Shown here in pieces: positions 1 to 8,848 of a stretch of DNA of 64,000 nucleotides. The translations under genes were made by a program, and so were the position numbers. A model generated the notes under the pieces. The model saw only the letters and a list, made by a program, of their open reading frames with translations. It did not search any database and was not told where the DNA came from. The stretch is from Halomonas smyrnensis AAD6 (GTDB lineage: Bacteria; Pseudomonadota; Gammaproteobacteria; Pseudomonadales; Halomonadaceae), in assembly GCF_000265245.1 (NCBI RefSeq), contig NZ_AJKS02000004.1, forward strand, positions 35,448-99,447. Reading direction: 5' to 3'. Positions within the stretch are counted from its first letter, which is position 1, and every line of letters begins with the position of its first letter.

Positions 1-810
1 CTGCGCTGGGGGCACGGGCGGGTGGATCTCGAGCGCGCGCTCGAGGTCTCCAACAACACCTACTTCTATTCCCTGGCCCATGAGCTGGGCATCGATCGCA
101 TCCACGACAGCCTGACCCAGTTCGGCTTCGGCACCCGGGTGGCCGCCGACGTCTACGGCCAGAGCACGGGGCTGTTGCCGTCGCGGGACTGGAAGCGGGC
201 GCGCTTCGACCAGCCCTGGTACCCCGGCGAGACGCTCTCGGTAGGCATCGGCCAGGGCTATCTGCAGATCACGCCGCTGCAGCTGGCCTCGGCCACCGCG
301 ACGCTGGCCAACCGCGGCCACTGGGTCAAGCCACGCCTGGTGCACGAGACCGGCGACGAGCCGATGCTGCTCGAGCTGCCCGACACACCGCCGGACGTCG
401 AGCTCGAGCATTCCGAGTGGTGGGAAGACGTCATCTCCGGCATGGAGCAGGTGCTGTCCGGCAACGAAGGCACCGCCCGGCGCGCCGGGGCCGGGCTCGA
501 ATATCGCATGGCCGGCAAGTCCGGTACCGCCCAGGTGTTCTCGCTGGGGCAGGATCAGCGCTACAACGCCGATGAGCTCAAGGAGCGGCTGCGCGACCAC
601 GCCCTGTTCATGGCCTTCGCGCCGGTGGAGGACCCGCAGATCGCGGTGTCGGTGATCATCGAGAACGCCGGCGGCGGCAGCAGCCACGCCGCCGCACCGG
701 CCCGCGCCATGACCGACTACTGGATGCTCGAGCGCGATCACGGCGAGCTTCCGCCGGAAGCGGCGGCCGACGAGGACGGCGAGGCGGACGGCGCCGAGGG
801 AGAGGCATGA
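1..810 (+). CDS. mrdA: Penicillin-binding protein 2, C-terminal part (5' end outside window)
   Basis: This is the 3' part of the gene for the transpeptidase that cross-links peptidoglycan during side-wall elongation, anchored in the inner membrane with RodA. The frame is open from base 1, so the membrane anchor and the SxxK serine lie outside the window; 269 residues are visible. The SxN-type motif is seen as SNN in VSNNTYFYSLAHELG (bases 46-90), and the KSGTAQ motif begins at base 517. The end of the protein is a short acidic tail. The stop codon overlaps the rodA start as ATGA, which suggests translational coupling. The order mrdA-rodA-mltB-rlpA-dacA supports the assignment over other class B PBPs. 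Confidence 0.95.
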   Translation: MRWGHGRVDLERALEVSNNTYFYSLAHELGIDRIHDSLTQFGFGTRVAADVYGQSTGLLPSRDWKRARFDQPWYPGETLSVGIGQGYLQITPLQLASATATLANRGHWVKPRLVHETGDEPMLLELPDTPPDVELEHSEWWEDVISGMEQVLSGNEGTARRAGAGLEYRMAGKSGTAQVFSLGQDQRYNADELKERLRDHALFMAFAPVEDPQIAVSVIIENAGGGSSHAAAPARAMTDYWMLERDHGELPPEAAADEDGEADGAEGEA

Positions 811-1967
811 TGGCGATGGTCGACGTCCTGCTCCGACGCCCGTATCCGGTCAAGCAAACCGCGAGCGGCATGTCCCGCAAGCGCAGCCTGTGGGAGCGCA
901 TTCACCTGGATCCCTGGCTGCTCGGGCTGCTGCTGACGCTGATGTCGGCCGGCCTGGTGGTGCTCTACAGCGCCGGCGGCCAGGGCATGCAGCTGGTCAC
1001 CGCCCAGGCGATCCGCTTCGGCGTCGCCCTGGCGGGCATGGTGATCATCGCCCAGTTCACGCCCGCCACGCTGCTGCGCTGGTCGCTGCCGGCCTATCTG
1101 GCGGGCATGATGATGCTGCTCGCGGTGGAGATCATGGGCGACATGGGCATGGGCGCCCAGCGCTGGCTGGTGATTCCCGGCGTGGTGCGCTTCCAGCCCT
1201 CCGAGATGATGAAGCTGGCGGTGCCGATGATGGTGGCCGCCTGGCTGAGCCGCCGCGAGCTGCCGCCGCGCTGGCAGGACCTGCTGGTCTGCGCGCTGCT
1301 GATCGGCGCGCCGGTGCTGCTGATCGCCCGCCAGCCCGACCTCGGCACCTCGCTGCTGGTGGCCATGGCGGCGGTGTTCGTGATCCTGCTGGCCGGGTTG
1401 TCCTGGCGCATCATCGGGCTGCTGGGGGCGCTGGCCGCCGCGGCGCTGCCGCTGCTGTGGATGAACATGCACGACTACCAGCGGCAGCGGGTGCTGACCT
1501 TCCTCGACCCGGAGAGCGACCCGCTCGGCGCCGGCTGGAACATCATCCAGTCGACCACCGCCATCGGCAGCGGCGGTCTGTGGGGCAAGGGCTGGCTGCA
1601 CGGCACCCAGTCGCAGCTGGAGTTCCTGCCCGAGAGCCACACCGACTTCATCGTCGCGGTGCTCGGCGAGGAGTTCGGCATGATCGGCATGCTGGTCTTC
1701 CTGCTGCTGTACCTGCTGATCGTGTGCCGCGGACTGTGGCTCGCCGGCGCCGCGCAGGAATCCTTCGGGCGGCTGCTGGCGGGCAGCATCATCCTGACCT
1801 TCTTCATCTATGTATTCGTCAACATCGGCATGGTCAGCGGCATTCTGCCGGTGGTCGGGGTGCCGCTGCCGCTGGTCAGTTATGGCGGGACCTCCAGCGT
1901 GACCTTGCTGGCCGGTTTCGGTATTCTCATGGCCATTCATTCGCACCGCCGCCTGCTGCCGCGCTAG
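807..1967 (+). CDS. rodA: Rod-shape peptidoglycan glycosyltransferase RodA
   Basis: RodA is the SEDS-family glycosyltransferase that polymerises lipid II with PBP2 in the elongasome. The 386-residue protein is almost entirely hydrophobic helices. It has the family hallmarks QPDLGTSL in the middle, a periplasmic loop with QSTTAIGSGGLWGKGW, the FLPESHTDFIVAVLGEEFG block, and a C-terminal PLPLVSYGGTS motif. The chosen start overlaps the mrdA stop and has a strong GGGAGAGG site just upstream. A later ATG at 870 (MSRKRSLWERIHLDP) resembles the usual family start but lacks a good ribosome site, so the first 21 residues are less certain. Confidence 0.95.
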   Translation: MMAMVDVLLRRPYPVKQTASGMSRKRSLWERIHLDPWLLGLLLTLMSAGLVVLYSAGGQGMQLVTAQAIRFGVALAGMVIIAQFTPATLLRWSLPAYLAGMMMLLAVEIMGDMGMGAQRWLVIPGVVRFQPSEMMKLAVPMMVAAWLSRRELPPRWQDLLVCALLIGAPVLLIARQPDLGTSLLVAMAAVFVILLAGLSWRIIGLLGALAAAALPLLWMNMHDYQRQRVLTFLDPESDPLGAGWNIIQSTTAIGSGGLWGKGWLHGTQSQLEFLPESHTDFIVAVLGEEFGMIGMLVFLLLYLLIVCRGLWLAGAAQESFGRLLAGSIILTFFIYVFVNIGMVSGILPVVGVPLPLVSYGGTSSVTLLAGFGILMAIHSHRRLLPR

Positions 1968-2003
1968 CGCGGCGAGCGGGCCGATCGACTCAGGGAGAGC
2001 AGC

Positions 2004-3074
2004 ATGACGGTGACGATGTCGCGACACGGACGCCGCTGGTTGGGCCTGGCCCTCGGCGGCCTGCTGGCGGGGCTGTCCGCCGGCGTTTCGGCGGCGGATT
2101 TCGACCCCGGGCAGGGCAAGGTTCGGGCGCTTGTGGACGAGGTCGCCGAGCGCGGCGTCGACCGCGGCTGGCTCGAGCAGGCCATGGGCCGCGCCGAGTT
2201 CCGCCAGGAGGTGCTCGACGCCATGTCCGGTGCCGCCGAGCACCGCCTGGTGTGGCACGACTACCGCGATATCTTCCTCGGTGAGGAGCGCATCCAGCAG
2301 GGCGTCGACTTCATCGACGCCCACCGCGAGGCCTTCGAGCGCGCCGAGGCCGAGTACGGCGTGCCGCCTGAGATCGTCGCCGCCATCCTCGGCGTCGAGA
2401 CCCGCTACGGCCGGATCACCGGCGATCATCGGGTGCTCGATTCGCTGTCGACCCTGGCCTTCAACCACCCGCGGCGCGGCGACTTCTTCCGCGGCGAGCT
2501 CGCCGCCTTCCTCGAGATCGCCTACCGCCAGGAGGTGGCGCCGGAGAGCATCGAGGGCTCCTACGCCGGCGCCATGGGCTATCCGCAGTTCATCCCGACC
2601 AGCTATCGCGCCTATGCGGTGGACTTCGACGACGACGGCCATCGCAACCTCTGGACCGATCCCGTGGACGCCATCGGCAGCATCGCCAACTACTTCGCCG
2701 AGCACCGCTGGCAGCCGGGGGCGCCGATCTATCACGAGGCCGAGGGGCCGAGCGCGCTGCCCGACGGTATCACCTTCAATGCCGCGCGGCCGCCGAGCAC
2801 CACCGTGGGCGAGCTGGCCGCGGCGGGCATCGACAGCGAGGCTGGGCTTGCCGCCGACACCGAGGTGGTGCCGCTGGCGCTGGAGCTGGAGCTGGAAGAC
2901 GGCAGCCTGCGCTACCGCTTCGGGCGCGACAACTTCTATGTCATCACCCGCTACAACCACAGCTATCTCTACGCCATGGCCGTGACCGAGCTGGCCGAGG
3001 CCATCGCCGAGGCCGAGGGTCGCCAGGCCGACTGGTTCACCGCGACCGCCGCCGACCCGGAGGAACGCCCATGA
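2004..3074 (+). CDS. mltB: Lytic murein transglycosylase B
   Basis: This periplasmic enzyme cleaves the MurNAc-GlcNAc bond and forms 1,6-anhydro ends. The protein has 356 residues. The catalytic Glu lies in AAILGVETRYGRITGDH, and the fold continues with SYAGAMGYPQFIPTSYR and DFDDDGHRNLW. An AGGGAGAG site precedes the ATG. The N-terminus is a signal peptide (LALGGLLAGLSAGVSAADF) without a lipobox cysteine, unlike E. coli MltB, so the enzyme is predicted to be soluble in the periplasm. Its stop overlaps the rlpA start (ATGA). Confidence 0.93.
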   Translation: MTVTMSRHGRRWLGLALGGLLAGLSAGVSAADFDPGQGKVRALVDEVAERGVDRGWLEQAMGRAEFRQEVLDAMSGAAEHRLVWHDYRDIFLGEERIQQGVDFIDAHREAFERAEAEYGVPPEIVAAILGVETRYGRITGDHRVLDSLSTLAFNHPRRGDFFRGELAAFLEIAYRQEVAPESIEGSYAGAMGYPQFIPTSYRAYAVDFDDDGHRNLWTDPVDAIGSIANYFAEHRWQPGAPIYHEAEGPSALPDGITFNAARPPSTTVGELAAAGIDSEAGLAADTEVVPLALELELEDGSLRYRFGRDNFYVITRYNHSYLYAMAVTELAEAIAEAEGRQADWFTATAADPEERP

Positions 3075-4009
3075 GAGCCTGGTGGATCCCGCTGCTGGCC
3101 ACGCTCGTCCTGGCCGGCTGTGCCGGCGGCGGTGGCACGGCCCCCGTGTCGTCCGCCGGCGTCGACGACGATGAGGCGAGCGGCGGCGGGCGCTACGCCA
3201 TGAGCAGCGACGCCTATCCCGAGGAGCCGCCCGACGTCAGCCAGGTGCCGGATGCGGTGCCGCGCGTCGAGCCGCGCTCGCGCGCCGGCAACCGCTCGAC
3301 CTACGAGGTGTGGGGCAAGACCTATCACGTGCTGGACGACGCCACCGGCTACGAGCGCCGCGGCACCGCGTCCTGGTACGGCGAGAAGTTCCAGGGCTAT
3401 GCCACGTCCAACGGCGAGATCTACGACATGTACAAGATGAGCGCCGCTCATCGCTCGCTTCCGCTGCCGAGCTTCGCCCGGGTCACCAATCTCGACAACG
3501 GCCGCTCGGTGATCGTGCGCGTCAACGACCGCGGGCCCTTCCACAGCGAGCGCGAGATCGACCTGTCCTACGCCGCGGCGGCGCGCCTCGACATCCTCGA
3601 TCACGGCACCGGCCGGGTGAAGGTCGAGGCGATCGATCCCGCCGACTGGCAGGCGCAGCATGGCGGCGCCGACGATGATGCCCGCGCCCGACCCGTGGCC
3701 GCCAGCGAGCCGACCGCCGAGGCCGCGCCGGCACCCGTCGAGGGTGACGCTGGCGACGGCGCGGGGGCGGCGCCGGAGGGCGCCGTCTACCTGCAGGTGG
3801 CGGCGCTGGGTTCTGTCGCAGGGGCCGATGCGCTCAAGGCGAGGCTGCAGGACGCGCTCTCACGCCCGGTGCGGGTGGCGTCCGACGCCGGCCTGCATCG
3901 CGTTCAGGTCGGCCCGCTGGCCGGCCGAGCCCAGATCGACCCGGTGCGCGGCGAGTTGCGCCGGGCCGGTTTCGACGAAGCCTTTGTCGTCGATACCAGG
4001 GCCGACTGA
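3071..4009 (+). CDS. rlpA: Septal ring/rare lipoprotein A with DPBB and SPOR domains
   Basis: RlpA is an outer-membrane lipoprotein; in Pseudomonas it is a lytic transglycosylase acting on denuded glycan. The 312-residue protein has a lipoprotein signal with lipobox LAGC near residue 17. Its double-psi beta-barrel domain spans about residues 95-190 (GTASWYGEKFQGYATSNGE, VRVNDRGPF and IDLSYAAAARL). An Ala/Pro-rich linker and a C-terminal SPOR domain (about 237-310) follow; SPOR domains bind denuded glycans at division sites. The gene overlaps mltB by four bases, so the two hydrolases are probably co-translated. Confidence 0.93.
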   Translation: MRAWWIPLLATLVLAGCAGGGGTAPVSSAGVDDDEASGGGRYAMSSDAYPEEPPDVSQVPDAVPRVEPRSRAGNRSTYEVWGKTYHVLDDATGYERRGTASWYGEKFQGYATSNGEIYDMYKMSAAHRSLPLPSFARVTNLDNGRSVIVRVNDRGPFHSEREIDLSYAAAARLDILDHGTGRVKVEAIDPADWQAQHGGADDDARARPVAASEPTAEAAPAPVEGDAGDGAGAAPEGAVYLQVAALGSVAGADALKARLQDALSRPVRVASDAGLHRVQVGPLAGRAQIDPVRGELRRAGFDEAFVVDTRAD

Positions 4010-4053
4010 GTCGGCCCCGAATCTTCCCGATGTTCCCGAAGAGACTGTCCTTC

Positions 4054-5274
4054 ATGAAACCCCTGAGCACCACCACGCTACGCCGGCTGCTGCCGTTACT
4101 GTTGATCTGTCTGTCGCTGGTATCCTCGCCGCTGCTGGCGCAGGTGCCCCAGCCCGATACCACCGCCGCGATTCCGCGCACGGTGATTCCGTCGCCGCCG
4201 CGGCTGGCGGCCAGCTCCTGGATTCTGATGGATGCCGACAGCGGCCGGGTGCTGGCCCAGCACAACCCCGACCAGCGGCTGCCGCCGGCCAGCCTGACCA
4301 AGCTGATGACCGCCTACCTGGTCGAGCGTGAGCTGGAGACCGGCAACATCTCGCCGAACGACATGGTGCCGATCAGCGAGAAGGCCTGGCGTACCGGTGG
4401 CTCCAAGATGTTCGTCGAGGTCGGCGACCAGGTGCCGGTCAGCGAGCTCCTGCACGGCATCGTCATCGTCTCCGGCAACGATGCCAGCGTGGCCATGGCC
4501 GAGTATCTGGCCGGGGGCACCGAGCCCTTCGCCGATCTCATGAACCAGCACGCCGCGCAGCTGGGCATGACCAACACCCACTACGAGAATCCGACCGGCC
4601 TGCCGCACGACAACCACTATTCCTCGGCGCGCGACCTGTCGATCCTGGCCCAGCACATCATCAACGACTATCCGGATCACTACCGGATGTACGAGCAGAA
4701 GCACTTCACCTACGGCGGGATCGAGCAGCCGAACCGCAACCTGCTGCTGTGGCGGGATGCCAGCGTCGACGGCCTCAAGACCGGCTGGACCGAAGCCGCC
4801 GGCTACTGCCTGGTGGCGTCCGCCGAGCGCGACGACATGCGCCTGATCTCGGTGGTGATGGGCACCGACTCCAAGGAGGCGCGGGCCCAGGAGTCCCAGA
4901 AGCTGCTCAGCTACGGCTTCCGCTACTTCGAGACCCTCAAGCTCTATGACCAGGGTGCCGTGCTCAACACCCCGCGGGTGTGGGGCGGCGATCGCAACGA
5001 GCTCAAGGTCGGCGTGGACCAGGACGTCTTCATGACCGTGCCGCGCAACCGCGACCAGGAGCTGACCGCCAAGCTGGATATCCGCTCCGATATCACCGCC
5101 CCGATCGCCGCCGGCGAGCAGGTGGGCACCTTGGAAGTGCGCCTCGGTGACGAGGTGGTGGGGCAGCGCCCGCTGTTGGCGCTGGAGCCGGTCGAGGAGG
5201 GCGGCTTCTTCAAGCGCATGTTCGACAAGGTGCAGCGCTTCTTCATCAACCTGGTGGGCGGTTTCTTCGACTGA
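4054..5274 (+). CDS. dacA: D-alanyl-D-alanine carboxypeptidase (PBP5/6 type)
   Basis: This is a class C low-molecular-mass PBP that removes the terminal D-Ala from peptidoglycan pentapeptides. All three active-site motifs are visible: SLTK in PPASLTKLMTAY, SGN in IVSGNDASVAM, and KTG in DGLKTGWTEAAGYC. A C-terminal beta-rich domain follows. An amphipathic end (KRMFDKVQRFFINLVGGFFD) would anchor the protein to the outer face of the inner membrane. I chose ATG 4054 because it is followed directly by the signal peptide; the ATG at 4030 has no ribosome site. The length is 406 residues. Confidence 0.95.
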   Translation: MKPLSTTTLRRLLPLLLICLSLVSSPLLAQVPQPDTTAAIPRTVIPSPPRLAASSWILMDADSGRVLAQHNPDQRLPPASLTKLMTAYLVERELETGNISPNDMVPISEKAWRTGGSKMFVEVGDQVPVSELLHGIVIVSGNDASVAMAEYLAGGTEPFADLMNQHAAQLGMTNTHYENPTGLPHDNHYSSARDLSILAQHIINDYPDHYRMYEQKHFTYGGIEQPNRNLLLWRDASVDGLKTGWTEAAGYCLVASAERDDMRLISVVMGTDSKEARAQESQKLLSYGFRYFETLKLYDQGAVLNTPRVWGGDRNELKVGVDQDVFMTVPRNRDQELTAKLDIRSDITAPIAAGEQVGTLEVRLGDEVVGQRPLLALEPVEEGGFFKRMFDKVQRFFINLVGGFFD

Positions 5275-5345
5275 GCGGGCCGCCTTGGTGGGCGGGCGCG
5301 GGTCGCGTAGAATAATGGGTCGACATGCTTTCGGACGGTTGACGG

Positions 5346-5663
5346 ATGAGCAACAAGACCCTGCGCGACCTGCGCCAGCCCAGCACCACCGCCTCCGGCG
5401 GCGGTGAGCCCCCCAAGATCGAATTCCCCTGCGACTATCCGGTCAAGGTCGTGGGCGATGCCGCCGAGGACTTCACCGCCGTGGTGTGCCAGGTGGTGAC
5501 CCGCCACGACCCCGAGTTCGATGCCAACGCCATCCAGATCGTGCCGAGCCGCAACGGGCGTTTCGTCTCGGTGCGCATCACCCTGCGCGCCACCGGCGAG
5601 GCCCAGCTCCAGGCGCTGTTCGCCGAGCTCAAGGCCTGCGAGCGCGTGCACATGGTGCTCTGA
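5346..5663 (+). CDS. ybeD: DUF493 family protein YbeD
   Basis: This is a 105-residue protein of the DUF493/YbeD family, which has a small ACT-like alpha/beta fold and no settled biochemical role. Recognisable parts are [13 protein letters not shown], the central VVTRHDP, and the C-terminal [18 protein letters not shown] block. It sits between dacA and lipB, the family's usual position, one base before the lipB start. That spacing implies co-expression with lipB. Confidence 0.9.
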   Translation: MSNKTLRDLRQPSTTASGGGEPPKIEFPCDYPVKVVGDAAEDFTAVVCQVVTRHDPEFDANAIQIVPSRNGRFVSVRITLRATGEAQLQALFAELKACERVHMVL

Positions 5664-5664
5664 G

Positions 5665-6300
5665 ATGGCCCCGCTGACGCTGCATCGCCTCGGCCGGCGA
5701 CCCTACGAGCCGGTCTGGCGGGCGATGAGCGAGCTGACCGATACCCGCGACGCCGACACCCCGGACCAGATGTGGCTGGTCGAGCACGACCCGGTGTTCA
5801 CCCAGGGGCGTGCCGGCAAGCCCGAGCATCTGCTGATGCCCGGCGACATCCCGGTTGTGCAGACCGATCGCGGCGGCCAGGTCACCTATCACGGCCCCGG
5901 GCAGGTGGTGCTCTATCCGCTGCTGGACGTGCGACGCGCCGGCATCGGCGTGCGCGAGCTGGTCAGTGCGCTGGAGAACGCCGCCATCGCGCTGCTGGCC
6001 GGGTACGGCATCGAGGCCCGTGCCCGCTCCGACGCACCCGGCGTCTACGTCGGCGAGGCCAAGATCGCCTCGCTGGGGCTGCGTATCCGGCGCGGGGCGA
6101 GCTTCCACGGCATCGCCCTGAACGTCGATGGCGATCTCTCGCCCTTCGAGCGCATCAACCCCTGCGGCTACGCCGGCCTGGCGATGACCCGGGTGGCCGA
6201 TCTGAAGGATGATGCGCCGTCGGTGTCGGACGTCGGCGAGGCGCTCGCCGCCTGTCTGGCCCGCGAGCTGGGTCGCGAACTGGTCGACGCCGCGGGATAG
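5665..6300 (+). CDS. lipB: Lipoyl(octanoyl) transferase
   Basis: LipB moves the octanoyl group from acyl carrier protein to the lipoyl domains of 2-oxoacid dehydrogenases and the glycine cleavage H protein. The protein has 211 residues. It shows [12 protein letters not shown], the conserved lysine in [16 protein letters not shown], and the catalytic cysteine in [10 protein letters not shown] chose ATG 5665, one base after the ybeD stop; upstream in-frame starts would run through ybeD. The partner lipA lies convergently on the opposite strand beyond a shared terminator. Confidence 0.95.
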   Translation: MAPLTLHRLGRRPYEPVWRAMSELTDTRDADTPDQMWLVEHDPVFTQGRAGKPEHLLMPGDIPVVQTDRGGQVTYHGPGQVVLYPLLDVRRAGIGVRELVSALENAAIALLAGYGIEARARSDAPGVYVGEAKIASLGLRIRRGASFHGIALNVDGDLSPFERINPCGYAGLAMTRVADLKDDAPSVSDVGEALAACLARELGRELVDAAG

Positions 6301-6396
6301 CGACAAGCGCCGAGCGCCGAGCGACAAGCGCCGAGCTACAAGCGCCGAGCTACAAGCGCCGAGCTACAAGCGCCGAGCTACAAGCGCCGAGCTACA
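6301..6396. repeat. Tandem repeat, 14-base unit (two heptamers)
   Basis: Directly after the lipB stop there are about five to six head-to-tail copies of CGAGCTACAAGCGC. The first copies are degenerate (CGACAAGCGC, CGAGCGC, CGAGCGACAAGCGC) and the last is cut short where it runs into the terminator. The unit length is twice seven. The region lies outside the genes. Confidence 0.9.
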
Positions 6397-6398
6397 AG

Positions 6399-6434
6399 AA
6401 ACCCCCGAAGGTTAAGCCTTCGGGGGTTTCTTTT
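6399..6434. terminator. Bidirectional rho-independent terminator between lipB and lipA
   Basis: The stem ACCCCCGAAGG/CCTTCGGGGGT encloses a TTAAG-type loop. It is followed by TTTCTTTT on the plus strand and by a T-rich stretch on the minus strand (AAA at 6399-6401), so it can serve both convergent genes. Confidence 0.9.
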
Positions 6435-6460
6435 GCTCTGGGCGATTTCAGGCTGCCGAT

Positions 6461-6502
6461 TTTCAGCTTTCAGCTTTCAGCTTTCAGCTTTCAGCTTTCA
6501 GC
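6461..6502. repeat. Tandem heptamer repeat TTTCAGC, six copies
   Basis: Six perfect copies of TTTCAGC end six bases before the lipA stop codon on the plus-strand map. On the lipA strand they read GCTGAAA and fall just downstream of the gene. Confidence 0.93.
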
Positions 6503-6507
6503 TTGCC

Positions 6508-7566
6508 TCAGCTGACGTTGCGGGCGGGGATGATGTTCGGGTCGGCTTCCTGGCCGGGCACCTCGACGGGAGAGGCGAGCTCCAGGCCCAGGTTGTTGTT
6601 CTCGAACACCCGGTCGGCGCGATAGCTGGAGCGCACCAGCGGGCCGGACGGCACCTCCATGAAGCCCTTCTCGAGGCCCTTCTGGCGATAGCGCTCGAAC
6701 TCCTCGGGGGTGACCCAGCGCTCCACCGGCAGGTGGTTGCGGGTCGGGCGCAGGTACTGGCCGAGGGTGACGATGTCGACGCCGATCTCGCGCAGGTCGT
6801 CGAAGGTCTGCATGATCTCTTCCTCGGTCTCGCCGAGGCCGACCATCAGGCTGGTCTTGGTGATCACGTCCGGGCGATGACGCTTGGCGTGGGCCAGCAC
6901 GTCCAGGGTCTTGCGGTAGCCGGCGCGGGGGTCGCGCACGCGGCGGGTCAGGCGCTCCACGGTCTCGACGTTCTGGGCGAACACCTCGAGGCCGGAGTCC
7001 ACCACCTTCTCGATGGCGCTGGGCGCGCCGTCGAAGTCCGGCGTCAGGGCCTCCACCGCGACCTCGGGCGTGCGGGCCTTGATGGCGCGGATGCAGTCGG
7101 CATAGTGGCCGGCACCGCCGTCGGGCAGGTCGTCGCGGTCCACCGAGGTGAGCACGATGTAGCGCAGGGCCATCAGCTCCACCGACTTGGCGGTGTTCTC
7201 GGGCTCCTCGGGGTCCAGCCAGCCCTTGGGGTTGCCGGTGTCGACGGCGCAGAAGCGGCAGGCGCGGGTGCACACCGAGCCCATCAGCATGATGGTGGCG
7301 GTGCCGTTGCTCCAGCACTCGCCCATGTTGGGGCAGTGGGACTCGGCGCACACGGTGCTCAGCCGATGCTCGGCCACGTTCTTCTTCACGGCGTCGAAGC
7401 GCTCGCCGCCGGGGATCTGGGCCCGCAGCCACTTGGGCTTGCGGCCCAGTTCCGGGCTGTCCTCGGCCTGCTGGCGCGCCTTCATGCCATCCTTGATGGC
7501 CGTGGCGCCGTGTTCGTTGCGGTATTTCTCGCCGCTGGACACTGACTTGCTGGTGTTGTCGCTCAT
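6508..7566 (-). CDS. lipA: Lipoyl synthase (radical SAM)
   Basis: LipA inserts two sulfurs into protein-bound octanoyl groups to make lipoate, downstream of LipB. The 352-residue protein has both iron-sulfur sites of the family: the auxiliary cluster [13 protein letters not shown] and the radical-SAM motif [10 protein letters not shown]. Other family blocks are [27 protein letters not shown] and [15 protein letters not shown]. The ATG at 7566 is preceded by GGAG at good spacing; a GTG 18 bases upstream is less likely. Confidence 0.95.
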   Translation of the reverse strand: MSDNTSKSVSSGEKYRNEHGATAIKDGMKARQQAEDSPELGRKPKWLRAQIPGGERFDAVKKNVAEHRLSTVCAESHCPNMGECWSNGTATIMLMGSVCTRACRFCAVDTGNPKGWLDPEEPENTAKSVELMALRYIVLTSVDRDDLPDGGAGHYADCIRAIKARTPEVAVEALTPDFDGAPSAIEKVVDSGLEVFAQNVETVERLTRRVRDPRAGYRKTLDVLAHAKRHRPDVITKTSLMVGLGETEEEIMQTFDDLREIGVDIVTLGQYLRPTRNHLPVERWVTPEEFERYRQKGLEKGFMEVPSGPLVRSSYRADRVFENNNLGLELASPVEVPGQEADPNIIPARNVS

Positions 7567-7703
7567 GAGCTGGCGTTTCTCCACTCGGCGGCCGGTCGCC
7601 GCGCGTCTCGCCCTCGGGCGGCCGGTGGTGCTGTCTAGGATCTGTCTATCCAGAATCTCGGGCGCTTAAATTACCATATTTGCTGTCCGGCTGGACAGGC
7701 GCC

Positions 7704-8690
7704 TCAGGGGAGGGCGCTGGGCAGGCAGGCCACGCCGTGGCTGGGCAGGGGCGCGGGGCCGGCGGCGAAATGGTGCTGCCACTCGTCCAGATGACGGCGC
7801 ACGAAGCGCAGGAACAGCTCGGTGACCGGGGTGGGAAAGCGCTCGCGATGATAGACGGTGCACCAGGAATGGCGCAGCGGGAAGCCGGGCAGGTCGAGGG
7901 TCGCCAGCAGCCCGGCCTCGAGCTCCAGGCGCACCGCCAGGCGTGGCAGCACGGCCACGCCGAGCTGGGCCATCACGCCCTGCTTGACCGCCTCGTTGGT
8001 GCCCATCTCGATGGCGTGATCGAGGCGCACGTCCTGGTCGGCGGCCAGCTCCTCCAGCGCGCCGCGCACCCCGGAGCCGGGCTCGCGCATCAGCAGATAG
8101 TGGCGCGCGAGATCCTCGAGCGTCGGGCGCTGTGCCTCGAGCAGCGGATGGCCCGGCCACACCACCGGAATCATCTCGTTGTCGAGGATCGGCATGAACT
8201 CCAGGGCGTCGTCGTCCGGCACCCGGGCCATGATCACCAGATCGTCGCGGCGCTCGGCCAGACGCTCCAGGGCCTGGCTGCGGTTGCACACCCGCAACCG
8301 GATCTGGACGTTGGGATAGTGGGCGCGAAAGCGGGCCAGCAGGTGCGGCACCACGTACTGGGCGGTCGACACCGCGGCCAGGTTGAGCTCGCCGGTGATG
8401 GTGCCCTCGAGGTCGGACAGGCTCATCTGCAGCCGCGACACCTGGCCGAAGATCGCCTGGGTCGAGGCGGCCAGGGCGTCGGCGGCGGGCAGGGCGTGCA
8501 GGGTGCGCCCGGCATACTTGAACAGCGGATGGCCGAGGGCCTGCTCGAGCTGGCGGATCTGGGCGCTGACCGCCGGCTGGGTCAGGCCCAGCGCCTCCGC
8601 CGCCCGGGAATAGGACTGGCGCTCGTGGACGGCGCGGAATACCTGGAGCTGGCGAAAGGTCAGGCGATTGAGCAGCTTGGGCGTGTTCAT
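7704..8690 (-). CDS. LysR-type transcriptional regulator, CbbR-like
   Basis: This is a 328-residue LysR-family regulator. The N-terminal helix-turn-helix is clear (LTFRQLQVFRAVHERQSYSRAAEALGLTQPAVSAQIRQLEQALG), and the effector domain fills about residues 95-300. The segment EMGTNEAVKQGVMAQLGVAVL resembles CbbR regulators, but no carbon-fixation genes are in the window, so the likeness may be only structural. The gene is divergent from the biotin-carboxylase-like gene at 8849, with 158 bases between the two starts and two palindromes inside, so this neighbour is the best candidate target. Autoregulation would be usual for the family. Confidence 0.88.
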   Translation of the reverse strand: MNTPKLLNRLTFRQLQVFRAVHERQSYSRAAEALGLTQPAVSAQIRQLEQALGHPLFKYAGRTLHALPAADALAASTQAIFGQVSRLQMSLSDLEGTITGELNLAAVSTAQYVVPHLLARFRAHYPNVQIRLRVCNRSQALERLAERRDDLVIMARVPDDDALEFMPILDNEMIPVVWPGHPLLEAQRPTLEDLARHYLLMREPGSGVRGALEELAADQDVRLDHAIEMGTNEAVKQGVMAQLGVAVLPRLAVRLELEAGLLATLDLPGFPLRHSWCTVYHRERFPTPVTELFLRFVRRHLDEWQHHFAAGPAPLPSHGVACLPSALP

Positions 8691-8736
8691 GGATCATCCG
8701 TAGCGGCGGCGCGGAAGCGTCCGGCAGGGCCTCTTC

Positions 8737-8778
8737 ATGCTAGCATCTCGGCGGTGCCCGCCGGTAATGTCCGACATT
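8737..8778. promoter_or_regulatory. Candidate operators between the LysR gene and the biotin-carboxylase-like gene
   Basis: Two perfect palindromes lie in the 158-base divergent region: ATGCTAGCAT at 8737-8746 and AATGTCCGACATT at 8766-8778. They are reasonable binding sites for the adjacent regulator, but no -35/-10 pair was convincing. Confidence 0.35.
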
Positions 8779-8848
8779 CGGCGCCGCGGGCGGGCTCCTG
8801 CCCACGGCCGTGTCCGGCGCCGTCATCATCAGCCTGTGGAATCCGCTC

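Noticed and set aside
6301..6502. CRISPR array
   Set aside because: The units are 7 or 14 bases without spacers, and no cas gene is present.
7704..8690. Assigning the LysR gene as cbbR
   Set aside because: The likeness is in the effector domain only, and no carbon-fixation genes are nearby.
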